From SZUA-117 sp041598995 (GTDB lineage: Bacteria > Pseudomonadota > Gammaproteobacteria > Steroidobacterales > Woeseiaceae): 64,000 bases of DNA. The notes under the pieces are model-generated. The model was not told where the DNA came from and searched no databases. It worked only from the letters and a program-made list of their open reading frames with translations. Both the position numbers and the translations under genes were made by a program. Positions 24,324 through 33,247 of the stretch are shown here, piece after piece (position 1 is the stretch's first letter; every line of letters begins with the position of its first letter). Where the stretch lies: the NCBI GenBank assembly GCA_041598995.1, contig JBFHXJ010000002.1, positions 1-64,000 on the forward strand, in the 5' to 3' direction.

Positions 24324-26357
24324 TTGATTCGCGCAATTTTCGCAAGTTGCCTGGTAGTGGCGTTTTCATCATGCGGTGGCGACGTCGCGCCAACGGCAGG
24401 GTCTCCCACAGATACTTACGCTGCCGGAACGGTCGACTCAGCTTGGCCGCAACTTCGCTCCCCGATAGCTCGTGATCCACAGATTGAATCGCGTATCGAT
24501 GCGCTGACAGCACAGCTGTCGCTGGAGCAAAAAGTGGGCCAGCTGATCCAGGCGGAGATCCAGTACATCACGCCCGCAGAAGCCCGCGACTATCATATCG
24601 GTTCGATACTCAATGGCGGCGGGTCCTTCCCCGGCAAGAACAAACATGCATCCGTGGATGATTGGGTGGCGCTCGCCGACGCCTTTTACGAAGCTTCGAT
24701 GGACACCAGCGGCGACAGACTGGCGATCCCTATAATCTGGGGCACGGATTCCGTCCACGGTGTGAACAACGTGTTCGGGGCAACGATATTCCCGCATAAC
24801 ATCGGCTTAGGTGCCACGCGGAACCCGGAACTAATCCGGAAGATCGGCGCAGTCACGGCCCTTGAGACCGCGGTCATCGGCATACCTTGGACCTTCGCAC
24901 CCACGCTCGCGGTGGTCAGGGACGATCGTTGGGGCCGTGCTTACGAAGGTTACTCGGAAGATCCGGCAATCGTCATGGCTTACGCCGCCGAGATGGTCAG
25001 CGGGCTTCAGGGCGTGCCGGGTACCGACGGCTTCCTGCATGACTCGAAAGTGCTTGCTACCGCCAAACATTTCCTCGGCGATGGCGGCACGGTAGGTGGC
25101 GTCGACCAGGGCGACAATGTCGCCGACGATTCGGAACTGTTCGAGATTCACGGTCAGCCTTACGTCGCCGCGATTGCCGCTGGCGTCCGAACGATCATGG
25201 TCTCCTACAGCAGCTCCCGTGGCCGCAAAATGCACGGCAACCCCTATCTTCTGACGGACATTCTGAAGGGCCGGATGGGGTTCGATGGCTTCCTGGTCGG
25301 CGACTACAACGGGCACGGCCAGCTGCCCGGCTGCAGTAACGCCTCCTGCGCCGCAGCGATCAATGCCGGCATCGACATGATCATGGTGCCGGAAGCGTGG
25401 AAGGAGTTCTATGCAAACACGCTCGCGCAGATAGAAGGCGGCGAGATTCCGATGTCGCGTGTGGATGATGCGCTGAGACGAATTCTGCGCGTCAAATTCG
25501 AGGCCCGTTTATTCGAAGCCGGCCGACCGTCCAGCCGCCGCTACGCTGGCCGAACCGCGTTACTCGGTTCAGCCGAGAGCCGGGCGCTTGCGCGACAGGC
25601 TGTTCGCGAGTCGTTGGTGCTGCTCAAGAACAACGATGCAATCTTGCCGCTCGCCAGAAAGCAAACAGTGCTTGTGGCAGGCAACAGTGCAAACGACATC
25701 GCGAGACAATCGGGCGGCTGGACGCTGACGTGGCAGGGTACGGATAACGAAAACGCCGATTTTCCCGGCGCGCAAAGCGTTTTCGGGGCTATCGAGGAGA
25801 TCGTATCCACAGCGGGGGGCGTCGCCACGCTGAGTGTAGACGGTGAGTTCGCGCAAAAACCGGACGTCGCCATCGTCGTCTGGGGAGAGCCGCCCTATGC
25901 GGAATGCTTCGGTGACCGCAAACACCTGAATTACGATGCCAATGACCCGGCCAGCCTCGCCTTGCTGAAGAAGCTCAAGTCCGCAGGAATACCGGTAGTT
26001 TCCGTGTTGCTCAGCGGCAGGCCGCTCTGGGTGAATCCCCACCTCAACCAGTCAGATGCCTTCGTCGCCGGCTGGCTGCCGGGCAGCGAGGGCGCCGGGA
26101 TTGCCGACGTGCTGTTCGAATCAGTGACCAATGAAATCAATTACGACTTCAAGGGAAAACTCTCGTTTTCCTGGCCACGCACCGTCCATCAGAACGCGCT
26201 GAACGTCGGAAGCGAACCGTACGATCCGCTGTTTGCCTATGGTTATGGACTGACCTACGGTGACGTCACGCAAGTTTCGAATGACTTGCCGGTCGACATC
26301 GGCGACGCCATCTTTGCACACGATACGACGCCTATGGGGGACTCCTGTGCCGACTGA
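24324..26357 (+). CDS. Glycoside hydrolase family 3 beta-glucosidase, lipoprotein
   Basis: A 677-residue GH3 enzyme hydrolysing beta-glucosides or gluco-oligosaccharides. The N-terminus IRAIFASCLVVAFSSC has a lipobox, placing it in the envelope. The TIM-barrel domain shows KVGQLIQAE, GTDSVHGVNN, DDRWGRAYEGYSEDP and KHFLGDGGT. The catalytic nucleophile is probably the Asp of FLVGDYNGHG. The C-terminal (alpha/beta)6 domain follows (RESLVLLKNND), ending near FAYGYGLTYG. It is shorter than ExoP-type enzymes, lacking their C-terminal extension. The start is TTG at 24324 with GGAG upstream. It overlaps the glucokinase start by 11 bases. Confidence 0.92.
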   Translation: MIRAIFASCLVVAFSSCGGDVAPTAGSPTDTYAAGTVDSAWPQLRSPIARDPQIESRIDALTAQLSLEQKVGQLIQAEIQYITPAEARDYHIGSILNGGGSFPGKNKHASVDDWVALADAFYEASMDTSGDRLAIPIIWGTDSVHGVNNVFGATIFPHNIGLGATRNPELIRKIGAVTALETAVIGIPWTFAPTLAVVRDDRWGRAYEGYSEDPAIVMAYAAEMVSGLQGVPGTDGFLHDSKVLATAKHFLGDGGTVGGVDQGDNVADDSELFEIHGQPYVAAIAAGVRTIMVSYSSSRGRKMHGNPYLLTDILKGRMGFDGFLVGDYNGHGQLPGCSNASCAAAINAGIDMIMVPEAWKEFYANTLAQIEGGEIPMSRVDDALRRILRVKFEARLFEAGRPSSRRYAGRTALLGSAESRALARQAVRESLVLLKNNDAILPLARKQTVLVAGNSANDIARQSGGWTLTWQGTDNENADFPGAQSVFGAIEEIVSTAGGVATLSVDGEFAQKPDVAIVVWGEPPYAECFGDRKHLNYDANDPASLALLKKLKSAGIPVVSVLLSGRPLWVNPHLNQSDAFVAGWLPGSEGAGIADVLFESVTNEINYDFKGKLSFSWPRTVHQNALNVGSEPYDPLFAYGYGLTYGDVTQVSNDLPVDIGDAIFAHDTTPMGDSCAD

Positions 26358-27330
26358 GCAACTGCTGGTCGCTGACATCGGCGGGACGACCGCGCGCTTC
26401 GGTATCGCGACGATGCAGGATTGCCATACGCATATCGCCCACGAATGTGAGCTTGCGTGCGCAGAGTTCGCAGATTTCGAAAGCGCGCTCTCGACCTACT
26501 GGGGTACGTTAAACGGAGCAGAGATACGGCACGCCTGCATCGCAGTGGCAGGTCCCGTCAATCGTAATCCCGTTGCGCTCACCAACCTAGACTGGCAGAT
26601 CTCCAGTGAAAAGATTCGCAGAATGTTCGGGCTCGAACGCATCGAGATCATAAACGATTTTGCCGCTATCGCGTGCGCCGTCCCTCATTTACCCTCGAAC
26701 CAGTACAAAGTCATCTGCGAAGGAGAAAGGGTACCGGGTTCGCCTGTCGCAATCGTCGGTCCCGGAACAGGACTGGGAGTTTCAGCATTGCTGCCCTCAG
26801 GTAATGGCTGGTCGGTACTGCCCGGCGAAGGCGGACATGCCCTGCTCGCGAGCACCAGTCTGCTCGAGGCAGAAATCATTCGCCGCGTAGGCGGAGATCG
26901 CGGCGTAACCGCCGAGACCCTGGTTTGTGGACCCGGCATATTCCGCATCTATAAGGCGTTGTGCGACATTCGAGGGCGTGCCCCGGCTGCCACAGATCCC
27001 ATCGGAGTCACACACGCCATGCTGAATGAGACCGATGCGATCGCTACTGAAGCGATGGCGGTGTTCTGCCGATTTCTCGGTGTCACTGTCCGCAACGCTG
27101 TCTTGACTTACAACGCATTGGGTGGCGTCTTCCTGGCGGGCGGCATCTTACCGATCATCGAGAGTTTTCTCAGCCAGAGCGAATTCGAGAAGTCCTTGCG
27201 GCAGTATGACAAGGAAAATGACTATCTGCGCGATCTGCCTGTGGCACTCTTGACGACCCGCAATGCCGGCCTGATCGGAGCGGCGTCGTGGGCAAGGAGC
27301 AACCAGCCGACTGTCACGTACGCAGCATAA
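26347..27330 (+). CDS. glk: Glucokinase
   Basis: Phosphorylates glucose released by the GH3 enzyme, using ATP. The 327-residue product belongs to the bacterial Glk family: LLVADIGGTTARFGIA (phosphate-1 motif), VAGPVNRNPVALTNLDW, IINDFAAIA with the catalytic Asp, GPGTGLGVSALLP, GEGGHALLA and GGVFLAGGI. The GTG start at 26347 has GGGGGA upstream and lies inside the end of the GH3 gene, so translation is coupled. Confidence 0.94.
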   Translation: MPTEQLLVADIGGTTARFGIATMQDCHTHIAHECELACAEFADFESALSTYWGTLNGAEIRHACIAVAGPVNRNPVALTNLDWQISSEKIRRMFGLERIEIINDFAAIACAVPHLPSNQYKVICEGERVPGSPVAIVGPGTGLGVSALLPSGNGWSVLPGEGGHALLASTSLLEAEIIRRVGGDRGVTAETLVCGPGIFRIYKALCDIRGRAPAATDPIGVTHAMLNETDAIATEAMAVFCRFLGVTVRNAVLTYNALGGVFLAGGILPIIESFLSQSEFEKSLRQYDKENDYLRDLPVALLTTRNAGLIGAASWARSNQPTVTYAA

Positions 27331-27372
27331 TAGTTACGCTTAATGGGCTGAGATAGTGAACGGAGAACATCA

Positions 27373-28401
27373 TTGGCGGAAGTAACCATCGAAGACGTCG
27401 CAAGCCGCGCGGGAGTTTCCATAAAAACCGTTTCTCGGGTCATCAACCGTGAATCGACCGTTCGCGAAGCCACCCGGTTACGCGTCGAAGAGGCCATCAA
27501 GGATCTGGACTATCGGCCCAATCCATCAGCACGGCGCCTTGCGGGCCAGCGCTCTTTTCTCATTGCACTGCTATACGACAATCCGAGTCCGAGCTATGTC
27601 ACGGATAACCAGGAAGGCGTGATTGCGGAATGCCGGGGGGCTGGCTACGACTTGCTGATAAATCCCTGCGACTACACGAACGAAAATCTGAACGCCGATA
27701 TTCGCAGTTTCATCAGGAACACGCGGATCGACGGTGTCATTGTCACGCCGCCTCTCTCAGACATAGATAGCCTCATAGAGTCCCTCGAAGAATCCAGGAT
27801 TGCATTTGTCTGCATAGCTCGCGCGAAAAGTGAGCCACCCGTCGATCGGGTTTGTACTGATGATGAAAATCTGTGCTCGCAGATGACCACCTATTTGATT
27901 GACCTGGGCCACAGGGATATCGCCTTTATCAAGGGCCATCCCGACCACAAGGCGGTCGGGCTGCGCGAAGTGGGTTTCCGGCGTGCCATGCGGGACGCCG
28001 GCCTGGTGATTCGGGAAGATCTCGTCATACAGGGATTTAACTCTTTTGACTCCGGTCACGAGTGCGGCAAGAAGCTACTCGAGTCCAAAGATCCTCCGTC
28101 GGCCATATTTGCGGCGAACGACGACATGGCGACAGGCGTCATCAAGGCGGCTTATGAAAAAGGATTGAACATTCCTCGACAGCTATCGGTTGCCGGTTTC
28201 GACGATGTCCCACTGGCGACGCAGGTCACACCGAGCTTGACCACGGTAAGACAGCCGATCCGTGACATGGCGATTACCGCGGCCGATATCCTGCTGGCGA
28301 AAATCGCAAACCGGAAAATTCCGGTCCGCCTCGTTTCCATCGAAGGCTACATTATCGTCCGCGAGTCCACTGGTGTTTATTCACCGGGGAATCGAGTCTG
28401 A
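27373..28401 (+). CDS. LacI-family transcriptional regulator of the glucoside cluster
   Basis: A 342-residue repressor. The N-terminal helix-turn-helix (VTIEDVASRAGVSIKTVSRVINRE) and hinge (DYRPNPSARRLAG) are typical LacI/PurR. The periplasmic-binding-protein-like effector domain spans about residues 62-335 (FLIALLYDNPSPSYV, DGVIVTPPLSD, AIFAANDDMATGVIKAA, LSVAGFDDVPLATQVTPSLTTV). The start is TTG at 27373 with GGAG upstream. It likely binds the paired operators at 21350 and 21381 and is relieved by a sugar or sugar phosphate, which is inference from co-location. The next gene starts 3 bases after its stop. Confidence 0.93.
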   Translation: MAEVTIEDVASRAGVSIKTVSRVINRESTVREATRLRVEEAIKDLDYRPNPSARRLAGQRSFLIALLYDNPSPSYVTDNQEGVIAECRGAGYDLLINPCDYTNENLNADIRSFIRNTRIDGVIVTPPLSDIDSLIESLEESRIAFVCIARAKSEPPVDRVCTDDENLCSQMTTYLIDLGHRDIAFIKGHPDHKAVGLREVGFRRAMRDAGLVIREDLVIQGFNSFDSGHECGKKLLESKDPPSAIFAANDDMATGVIKAAYEKGLNIPRQLSVAGFDDVPLATQVTPSLTTVRQPIRDMAITAADILLAKIANRKIPVRLVSIEGYIIVRESTGVYSPGNRV

Positions 28402-28403
28402 CG

Positions 28404-29963
28404 ATGCTGACTTCGATCGATATTGGCGTCGTTGTGATCTATGCCGTAGGTCTTTTCCTATTGGCACAATGGGTGTCGCGCGAAAAATCGGGTCACAAGA
28501 AGGATGCGCGGGATTATTTTCTGGCCGGTAGCAGCCTTCCGTGGTGGGCGATCGGTGCATCATTGATCGCAGCCAATATTTCGGCCGAGCAGATTATCGG
28601 CATGTCCGGCTCCGGTTACGCGATCGGCCTGGGCATTGCGTCTTACGAGTGGATGGCTGCCATTACGCTGATCCTGGTTGGAAAGTTTTTCCTGCCGATA
28701 TTCCTGCGGCGCGGCATTTATACGATGCCCCAATTCCTGGAGCAGCGATACAACCACCACGTGCGCATGGTCATGGCATTTTTCTGGCTGGGCGTTTACG
28801 TATTTGTCAACCTGACCTCGATTCTGTGGCTCGGGGCGCTGGCGATTAACACCGTAGCCGGAATCGAACTGGTTTACGGTCTGATTTGCCTTGGCGTTTT
28901 CGCCGTCGGCTATTCGCTCTACGGCGGTCTCAAGGCGGTCGCGTTCACCGACATCATACAGGTCGTTTTGCTCGTCCTCGGTGGCCTGCTGATCGCGTGG
29001 ATTACGCTGGATCTTGTCGCAGACGGGGCAGGCGCGCTGGCCGGTTTCAACGAATTGACGAGCAGGGTGCCGGAAAAATTCGACATGATCCTCAGTCCGG
29101 ATAACCCGAACTACGTCAACCTGCCAGGGCTGTCGGTGCTTGTCGGCGGCATGTGGATCATGAACCTGTCCTACTGGGGCTTCAACCAGTACATCATCCA
29201 GCGTGCCCTCGCCGCCAGCAGTATCGCGGAAGCGCAAAAAGGAATCGCATTCGCGGCTTTTCTGAAATTGTTGATGCCGGTCATCGTCGTACTGCCGGGC
29301 ATTGCTATTTTTGCGCTCGAGCCGGCGCTGGACGCACCGGACCAGGCTTACCCGGCAGCAATGACGCTATTGCCGACCGGAATCAAGGGGCTCGTCTTTG
29401 CCGCGTTGCTGGCGGCCATCATTTCGTCGCTGGCGTCGATGATCAACAGCATCTCGACGATTTTCACGATGGATATCTACTCGTCGCTGGTGCCGGCAGA
29501 GAAGCGAAAAGACCTCGTGGCCGTCGGCCGGACGGTAGCCATGAGTGCCATGGCACTTGCGATGATTTGTGCGAAACCCTTGCTCGGCAATTTCGACCAG
29601 GCGTTTCAATATATTCAGGAGTTCACCGGCTTCTTCACGCCCGGCATCGTCGTGATTTTCCTGCTGGGCATGTTCTGGAAAAAGGCGACTTCAGCCGCCG
29701 CGCTCACGGCGGCCATAGGATCGGCGGTTCTGTCATTCGCACTGAAATTACTGTGGCCCGAGTTGCCATTTATCGACCGGGTAGGGCTGGTCTTCCTGTT
29801 GTGCACGGCGATTGCCATCTTGATATCAGTAGTGCAAGGCAACCGTGTTCAGGCCGACGCTATCGAGCTGTCGGACATCAGTTTTGCGACCACGAGGGGA
29901 TTTAATGCTGCGGGCGTGGCCGTCGCACTGATACTGGCCGGTCTTTACAACGCCTGGTGGTGA
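28404..29963 (+). CDS. Sodium:solute symporter (SSS/SGLT family), probable glucose transporter
   Basis: A 519-residue inner-membrane sodium-coupled symporter with about 14 transmembrane helices. Family landmarks are KDARDYFLAGSSLPWWAIGASLIAANISAEQ, YTMPQFLEQRY, YSLYGGLKAVAFTDIIQ and LAAIISSLASMINS. The SGLT branch imports glucose, galactose and related sugars, so it completes the route: TonB receptor, periplasmic glucosidase, symporter, glucokinase. It is the last gene of the run; only non-coding sequence with a tRNA-derived 14-mer follows. Confidence 0.92.
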   Translation: MLTSIDIGVVVIYAVGLFLLAQWVSREKSGHKKDARDYFLAGSSLPWWAIGASLIAANISAEQIIGMSGSGYAIGLGIASYEWMAAITLILVGKFFLPIFLRRGIYTMPQFLEQRYNHHVRMVMAFFWLGVYVFVNLTSILWLGALAINTVAGIELVYGLICLGVFAVGYSLYGGLKAVAFTDIIQVVLLVLGGLLIAWITLDLVADGAGALAGFNELTSRVPEKFDMILSPDNPNYVNLPGLSVLVGGMWIMNLSYWGFNQYIIQRALAASSIAEAQKGIAFAAFLKLLMPVIVVLPGIAIFALEPALDAPDQAYPAAMTLLPTGIKGLVFAALLAAIISSLASMINSISTIFTMDIYSSLVPAEKRKDLVAVGRTVAMSAMALAMICAKPLLGNFDQAFQYIQEFTGFFTPGIVVIFLLGMFWKKATSAAALTAAIGSAVLSFALKLLWPELPFIDRVGLVFLLCTAIAILISVVQGNRVQADAIELSDISFATTRGFNAAGVAVALILAGLYNAWW

Positions 29964-29996
29964 TGGAATAGCCTTCCCTGGAAGCCATTAGACAAG

Positions 29997-30010
29997 CCTG
30001 TCGGGCGCGC
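29997..30010 (+). repeat. 14-base copy of the tRNA-Arg 3' region (candidate distal attachment site)
   Basis: CCTGTCGGGCGCGC is identical to tRNA-Arg positions 17958-17971 and lies 34 bases after the symporter stop, at the end of the glucoside cluster. With the tRNA and the 18128 copy it could mark the boundary of an integrated segment of about 12 kb. A chance match is unlikely but not excluded in GC-rich DNA. Confidence 0.5.
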
Positions 30011-30114
30011 GGCCCGCGTAAAGCCTCCAGCGCGTTTGTTTAGTTGACTCTTAACTATTCCACCCGGGGGTCAATCCTCGTCCTCAGCTATCGGAAATAG
30101 CAATCCGGGAAGAA

Positions 30115-30162
30115 AGCATCGCCTTCCGCCTGATTCTGACCGGTTGCCGGCAAGGCGATGCT
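30115..30162 (-). terminator. Hairpin downstream of the small membrane protein gene
   Basis: AGCATCGCCTT and AAGGCGATGCT form an 11-base-pair stem around a GC-rich interior. Read on the minus strand it is followed by TTCTTC and lies 30 bases after the stop of the gene at 30192. Confidence 0.6.
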
Positions 30163-30191
30163 TTGACTGTGCGAGCGGAGGGTGAGCGAAG

Positions 30192-30521
30192 CTACCCTTT
30201 CGCGCGCGCGAGCAATCCCATCACAACCAGTCCGATGGCCATGCCCTGGATGCCGGTCGCCACGTTATCGAAATACGAATTCAGCCAGGCGCCGACGGCA
30301 GGGACGTAATCCAGGGAATTGGCGATCGTCGCCAGCGTCGCCGCTACGACATATATCAGTATGCGCTGGGAAAGGTCCGGGTAATTCACCATCACGCCAC
30401 CGACAATGCCGACGACGACCAGAATCAATCCCCAGATGTTTGCCCCTACGGGGATTTGCGGTATGGACGCCAGCAGAGCGACGACGACCAGGGCGATAAC
30501 GTATATGCGTTCCTGATTCAT
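30192..30521 (-). CDS. Small four-helix membrane protein of unknown function
   Basis: A 109-residue integral membrane protein. After MNQERIY it has about four hydrophobic segments (VIALVVVALLASIPQIPV, IWGLILVVVGIVGGVMV, RILIYVVAATLATIA, ATGIQGMAIGLVVMGLLA). I recognise no catalytic motif or named family. ATG at 30521 is chosen for its GGGAGG site; a longer frame to 30581 is unlikely. It is a single gene beside the possible island boundary. Confidence 0.75.
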   Translation of the reverse strand: MNQERIYVIALVVVALLASIPQIPVGANIWGLILVVVGIVGGVMVNYPDLSQRILIYVVAATLATIANSLDYVPAVGAWLNSYFDNVATGIQGMAIGLVVMGLLARAKG

Positions 30522-30840
30522 GAGAGCCTCCCTATTTCTGTTATTGTTTTCCCACCCGCAACAGGGCACATGAATAATCACGAGTGGTTAACTACTTCTA
30601 GCACAATTTTCCCCGTATAGCGTGATTTCGGAACGACAGACGGGTGACGGCAGGACCGTTTCGGACCCGAAACGGTGAGAATTGGGGGCGTATGTCCAGG
30701 TTCTCTTGTGTATTGCCCGCCAGTGATCGATCAGCACTTATGACGATCGTCACGCTGCTGATTCAGAGAGATTTCGGCCGATCCCCTGGAGCAAAGCGGC
30801 GTAGGTATCGTCTGTATCACGGCGAATTCGATCGCTTGTG
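30522..30840. other. Intergenic with a perfect long palindrome
   Basis: 319 bases without a gene. ACCGTTTCGG and CCGAAACGGT (30655-30664 and 30667-30676) are perfect 10-base arms with a 2-base centre. The element lies downstream of the rhomboid gene and upstream of the small membrane protein gene, and may be a terminator or operator. Confidence 0.55.
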
Positions 30841-31629
30841 TTACCAACGGCGACGGCGATCGCGCGAGACCCGGTGCCAGAGCTCCGATGCGTGCCTTTT
30901 CTGGCGCCAGCCGTGGTAGGGGTGTTTGTCGAGCAGGCGGTTGTCCTTGAAGAGAAGAATCAGGACCGCGCCAGCGACGAAGCCGCCGACATGTGCCCAG
31001 AACGCGACGCCGCCGCCGGAGACGCCAACGGACATCAGTCCGCCGAGAAACTGGACGATGGCCCAGTAGCCGAGCATGAATACCGCGGGAACGGCAATGG
31101 TCGTGATGAAAAAACCGAAAAAGATGAGCATGTGTACGTGTACGCGCGGATACAGCAGGATGTAGGCACCCATGACGCCGCCGATCGCGCCCGATGCGCC
31201 GACCATCGGTATCGGTGATGCCGTATTGGCCGTGATCTGCGCGGCGGCCGCCGCGATCCCGCACAGCACGTAGAAAACCGCGAAACGAAAGTGACCCATG
31301 GAGTCTTCGACGTTGCCGCCGAAGATCCAGAGGAACCACATGTTGCCGATGATGTGCAGCCAGCTGCCATGCATGAACATCGACGAGAGCACCGTCAGCC
31401 AGGTTCCCTGGCCGTCGATGGGGCACGGCAGGCGCTCCGACAGCAGACGCACGTCGATGTTGCCGAAGAGGTCGCCGGGGATTAATCCTAAGCGGCAGAC
31501 TGACCAGGTCAGCGCCGGCTCGCTGCCGAGGCCCTGGAAGAAAATCCAGGCCGCGGTGTTCATTGCGATGATAATGAACGTGACGAAAGGCACGTACAGT
31601 TGCGGATTGTCGTCGCGGATCGGAAACAT
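30841..31629 (-). CDS. Rhomboid family intramembrane serine protease
   Basis: A 262-residue inner-membrane protease that cleaves transmembrane segments of other proteins. The catalytic dyad is visible: S146 in the GASGAIGG motif and H213 in AFWAHVGGFVAG. HxxxN (H92...N96, LHIIGNMWFLWIFGGNVED) is the oxyanion-associated motif. Six transmembrane helices are predicted. ATG at 31629 gives the common rhomboid start MFPIRDDNP; a frame extending to 31956 crosses a promoter-like gap and is rejected. It is divergent from the dioxygenase gene. Confidence 0.92.
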   Translation of the reverse strand: MFPIRDDNPQLYVPFVTFIIIAMNTAAWIFFQGLGSEPALTWSVCRLGLIPGDLFGNIDVRLLSERLPCPIDGQGTWLTVLSSMFMHGSWLHIIGNMWFLWIFGGNVEDSMGHFRFAVFYVLCGIAAAAAQITANTASPIPMVGASGAIGGVMGAYILLYPRVHVHMLIFFGFFITTIAVPAVFMLGYWAIVQFLGGLMSVGVSGGGVAFWAHVGGFVAGAVLILLFKDNRLLDKHPYHGWRQKRHASELWHRVSRDRRRRW

Positions 31630-31843
31630 CGGCTCGCGGGGCGTCAAGGAAAGGCATTGATGGTACGCGGATCGAAGGCCTGCGTCAGCGCGTCGTTGCG
31701 TAGGTACGTCGAGGCCCGATGCACTCTGAGTCGCGTATTCCTTCCGCCGCATTCGATCCGCCTGCACGGCTGAATGATAGGATGTTTGTAGTCTCCGTCG
31801 GGTCCGCAGGAATACCGGCGGATTTGCAGGAGGAAGTGAGTCA

Positions 31844-33130
31844 ATGGCAAGAATCATCGCCGGCATCGCCGCGTCGCATACCCCCACGATCGGCTTTGCC
31901 AAGGACACCAAGACCGAGGACGACCCGGACTGGGCCGATGTCTTCAAGGTCTTCAAACCCGTACAGCAGTGGCTTACGGAAAAGCAGCCGGACGTGCTGT
32001 TCCTTATCTATAACGACCACATTACGTCGTTCTTCGTCGACCATTACTCGCCGTTCGTGCTCGGCGTCGACGATCGCTACGTCACCGCAGACGAAGGCGG
32101 CGGACCGCGCGAGTACCCGCCGGTTCCCGGACACGTCGGGCTGGCGCGGCATATCGCGAGCTCCCTTATGGCCGACGAATTCGACATCTCGGTTTTCCAG
32201 AAGAAGCCGATAGATCATGGCCTTTTCTCTCCGCTGTCTATGATGACGGACCGCGGTCAGGCGTGGAAAGGGGCGGTGATTCCGTTTCAGGTCGGCGTGC
32301 TGCAGTTCCCCATTCCGACAGCGCGGCGATGCTACAAGCTGGGCAAGGCGCTCAGGAAAGCGGTCGAGAGCTATCCCGAGGACCTGTCGGTCGCGATCGT
32401 CGCGACCGGCGGTCTGTCTCACCAGGTACATGGCGAGCGCTGCGGATTCAACAACACCGAGTGGGACATGGAATTCATGGAGCTGCTGGAAAGTGATCCC
32501 GAGGCGCTGACCGAGCTGACGCACGCGGAGTACGCCGAGCGCGGCGGGATGGAAGGCACGGAAATCATCATGTGGCTGATCATGCGCGGCGCACTGTCGG
32601 GAAAGATCCGCCGCGTTCACCGCGATTACTGCCTGCCGTCGATGACCGCCATCGGCACGCTTATCTATGAGAACGACGCCGCCGCCGATAAATCCGAGAT
32701 CGAGAAGCAGTGCGAGCGTATCGGCCATCAGCTGAAAGGCGTCGAAAGGCTCGAGGGCACGCATCCTTTTACGCTGGAGGTGAGCCATCGCGCGTTCAGA
32801 CTCAACGATTTCCTGCACCGCCTCGTGATACCGGAGCATCGCGAGCGCTTTCTGAACGATACCGAGAATCTGTATCGCGAGTTCCGCCTGACGGAAACTG
32901 AAAAGAAGCTCCTCGACGATAGGGACTGGATAGGCCTCATTCACTATGGCGTGATTTTTTTCTGCTTGGAGAAAATGGCCGCTGTCATCGGTCAGTCGAA
33001 CCCGCACGTCTACGCACAGATGCGGGGCGAGACCATGGAGCAGTTTCAGGCATCCCGTAACGTCAGCATGCAGTATTCGGTCGCCGGCGGTCAGGAGGCG
33101 CAGAAACTCGCCGACAAGAGCTCGACTTGA
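31844..33130 (+). CDS. Fused LigB-LigA type extradiol dioxygenase (gallate/protocatechuate 4,5-dioxygenase family)
   Basis: A 428-residue class III extradiol ring-cleavage enzyme. The N-terminal three-quarters is the LigB catalytic domain, with iron ligands expected at H12 (ASHTPTIG) and in YNDHITSFF, and an active-site His in ATGGLSHQVHG. The C-terminal ~110 residues (HRAFRLNDFLHRLVIPEHRERFL) match the LigA small-subunit fold. Length and fusion match gallate dioxygenases (GalA/DesB); an exact substrate cannot be fixed. No other aromatic-catabolic genes adjoin it. AGGAGG lies upstream of the ATG. Confidence 0.85.
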   Translation: MARIIAGIAASHTPTIGFAKDTKTEDDPDWADVFKVFKPVQQWLTEKQPDVLFLIYNDHITSFFVDHYSPFVLGVDDRYVTADEGGGPREYPPVPGHVGLARHIASSLMADEFDISVFQKKPIDHGLFSPLSMMTDRGQAWKGAVIPFQVGVLQFPIPTARRCYKLGKALRKAVESYPEDLSVAIVATGGLSHQVHGERCGFNNTEWDMEFMELLESDPEALTELTHAEYAERGGMEGTEIIMWLIMRGALSGKIRRVHRDYCLPSMTAIGTLIYENDAAADKSEIEKQCERIGHQLKGVERLEGTHPFTLEVSHRAFRLNDFLHRLVIPEHRERFLNDTENLYREFRLTETEKKLLDDRDWIGLIHYGVIFFCLEKMAAVIGQSNPHVYAQMRGETMEQFQASRNVSMQYSVAGGQEAQKLADKSST

Positions 33131-33194
33131 CGCGGATAGATGCGCGATGCTCAATGAGCACCCACAACGATTCGTCAGGAAATCATTTCAATAC

Positions 33195-33207
33195 TGACCG
33201 GCGGTCA
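33195..33207. promoter_or_regulatory. Palindromic operator candidate before the epimerase-like gene
   Basis: TGACC-GGC-GGTCA is a 5-base inverted repeat around GGC, 41 bases upstream of the ATG at 33248. This GACCGNCGGTC pattern is common for TetR-family operators, but no TetR gene is in the window. Confidence 0.5.
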
Positions 33208-33247
33208 TGCGATGATCGATAACTGATTCACTCTGGCAGGCAAGCTT

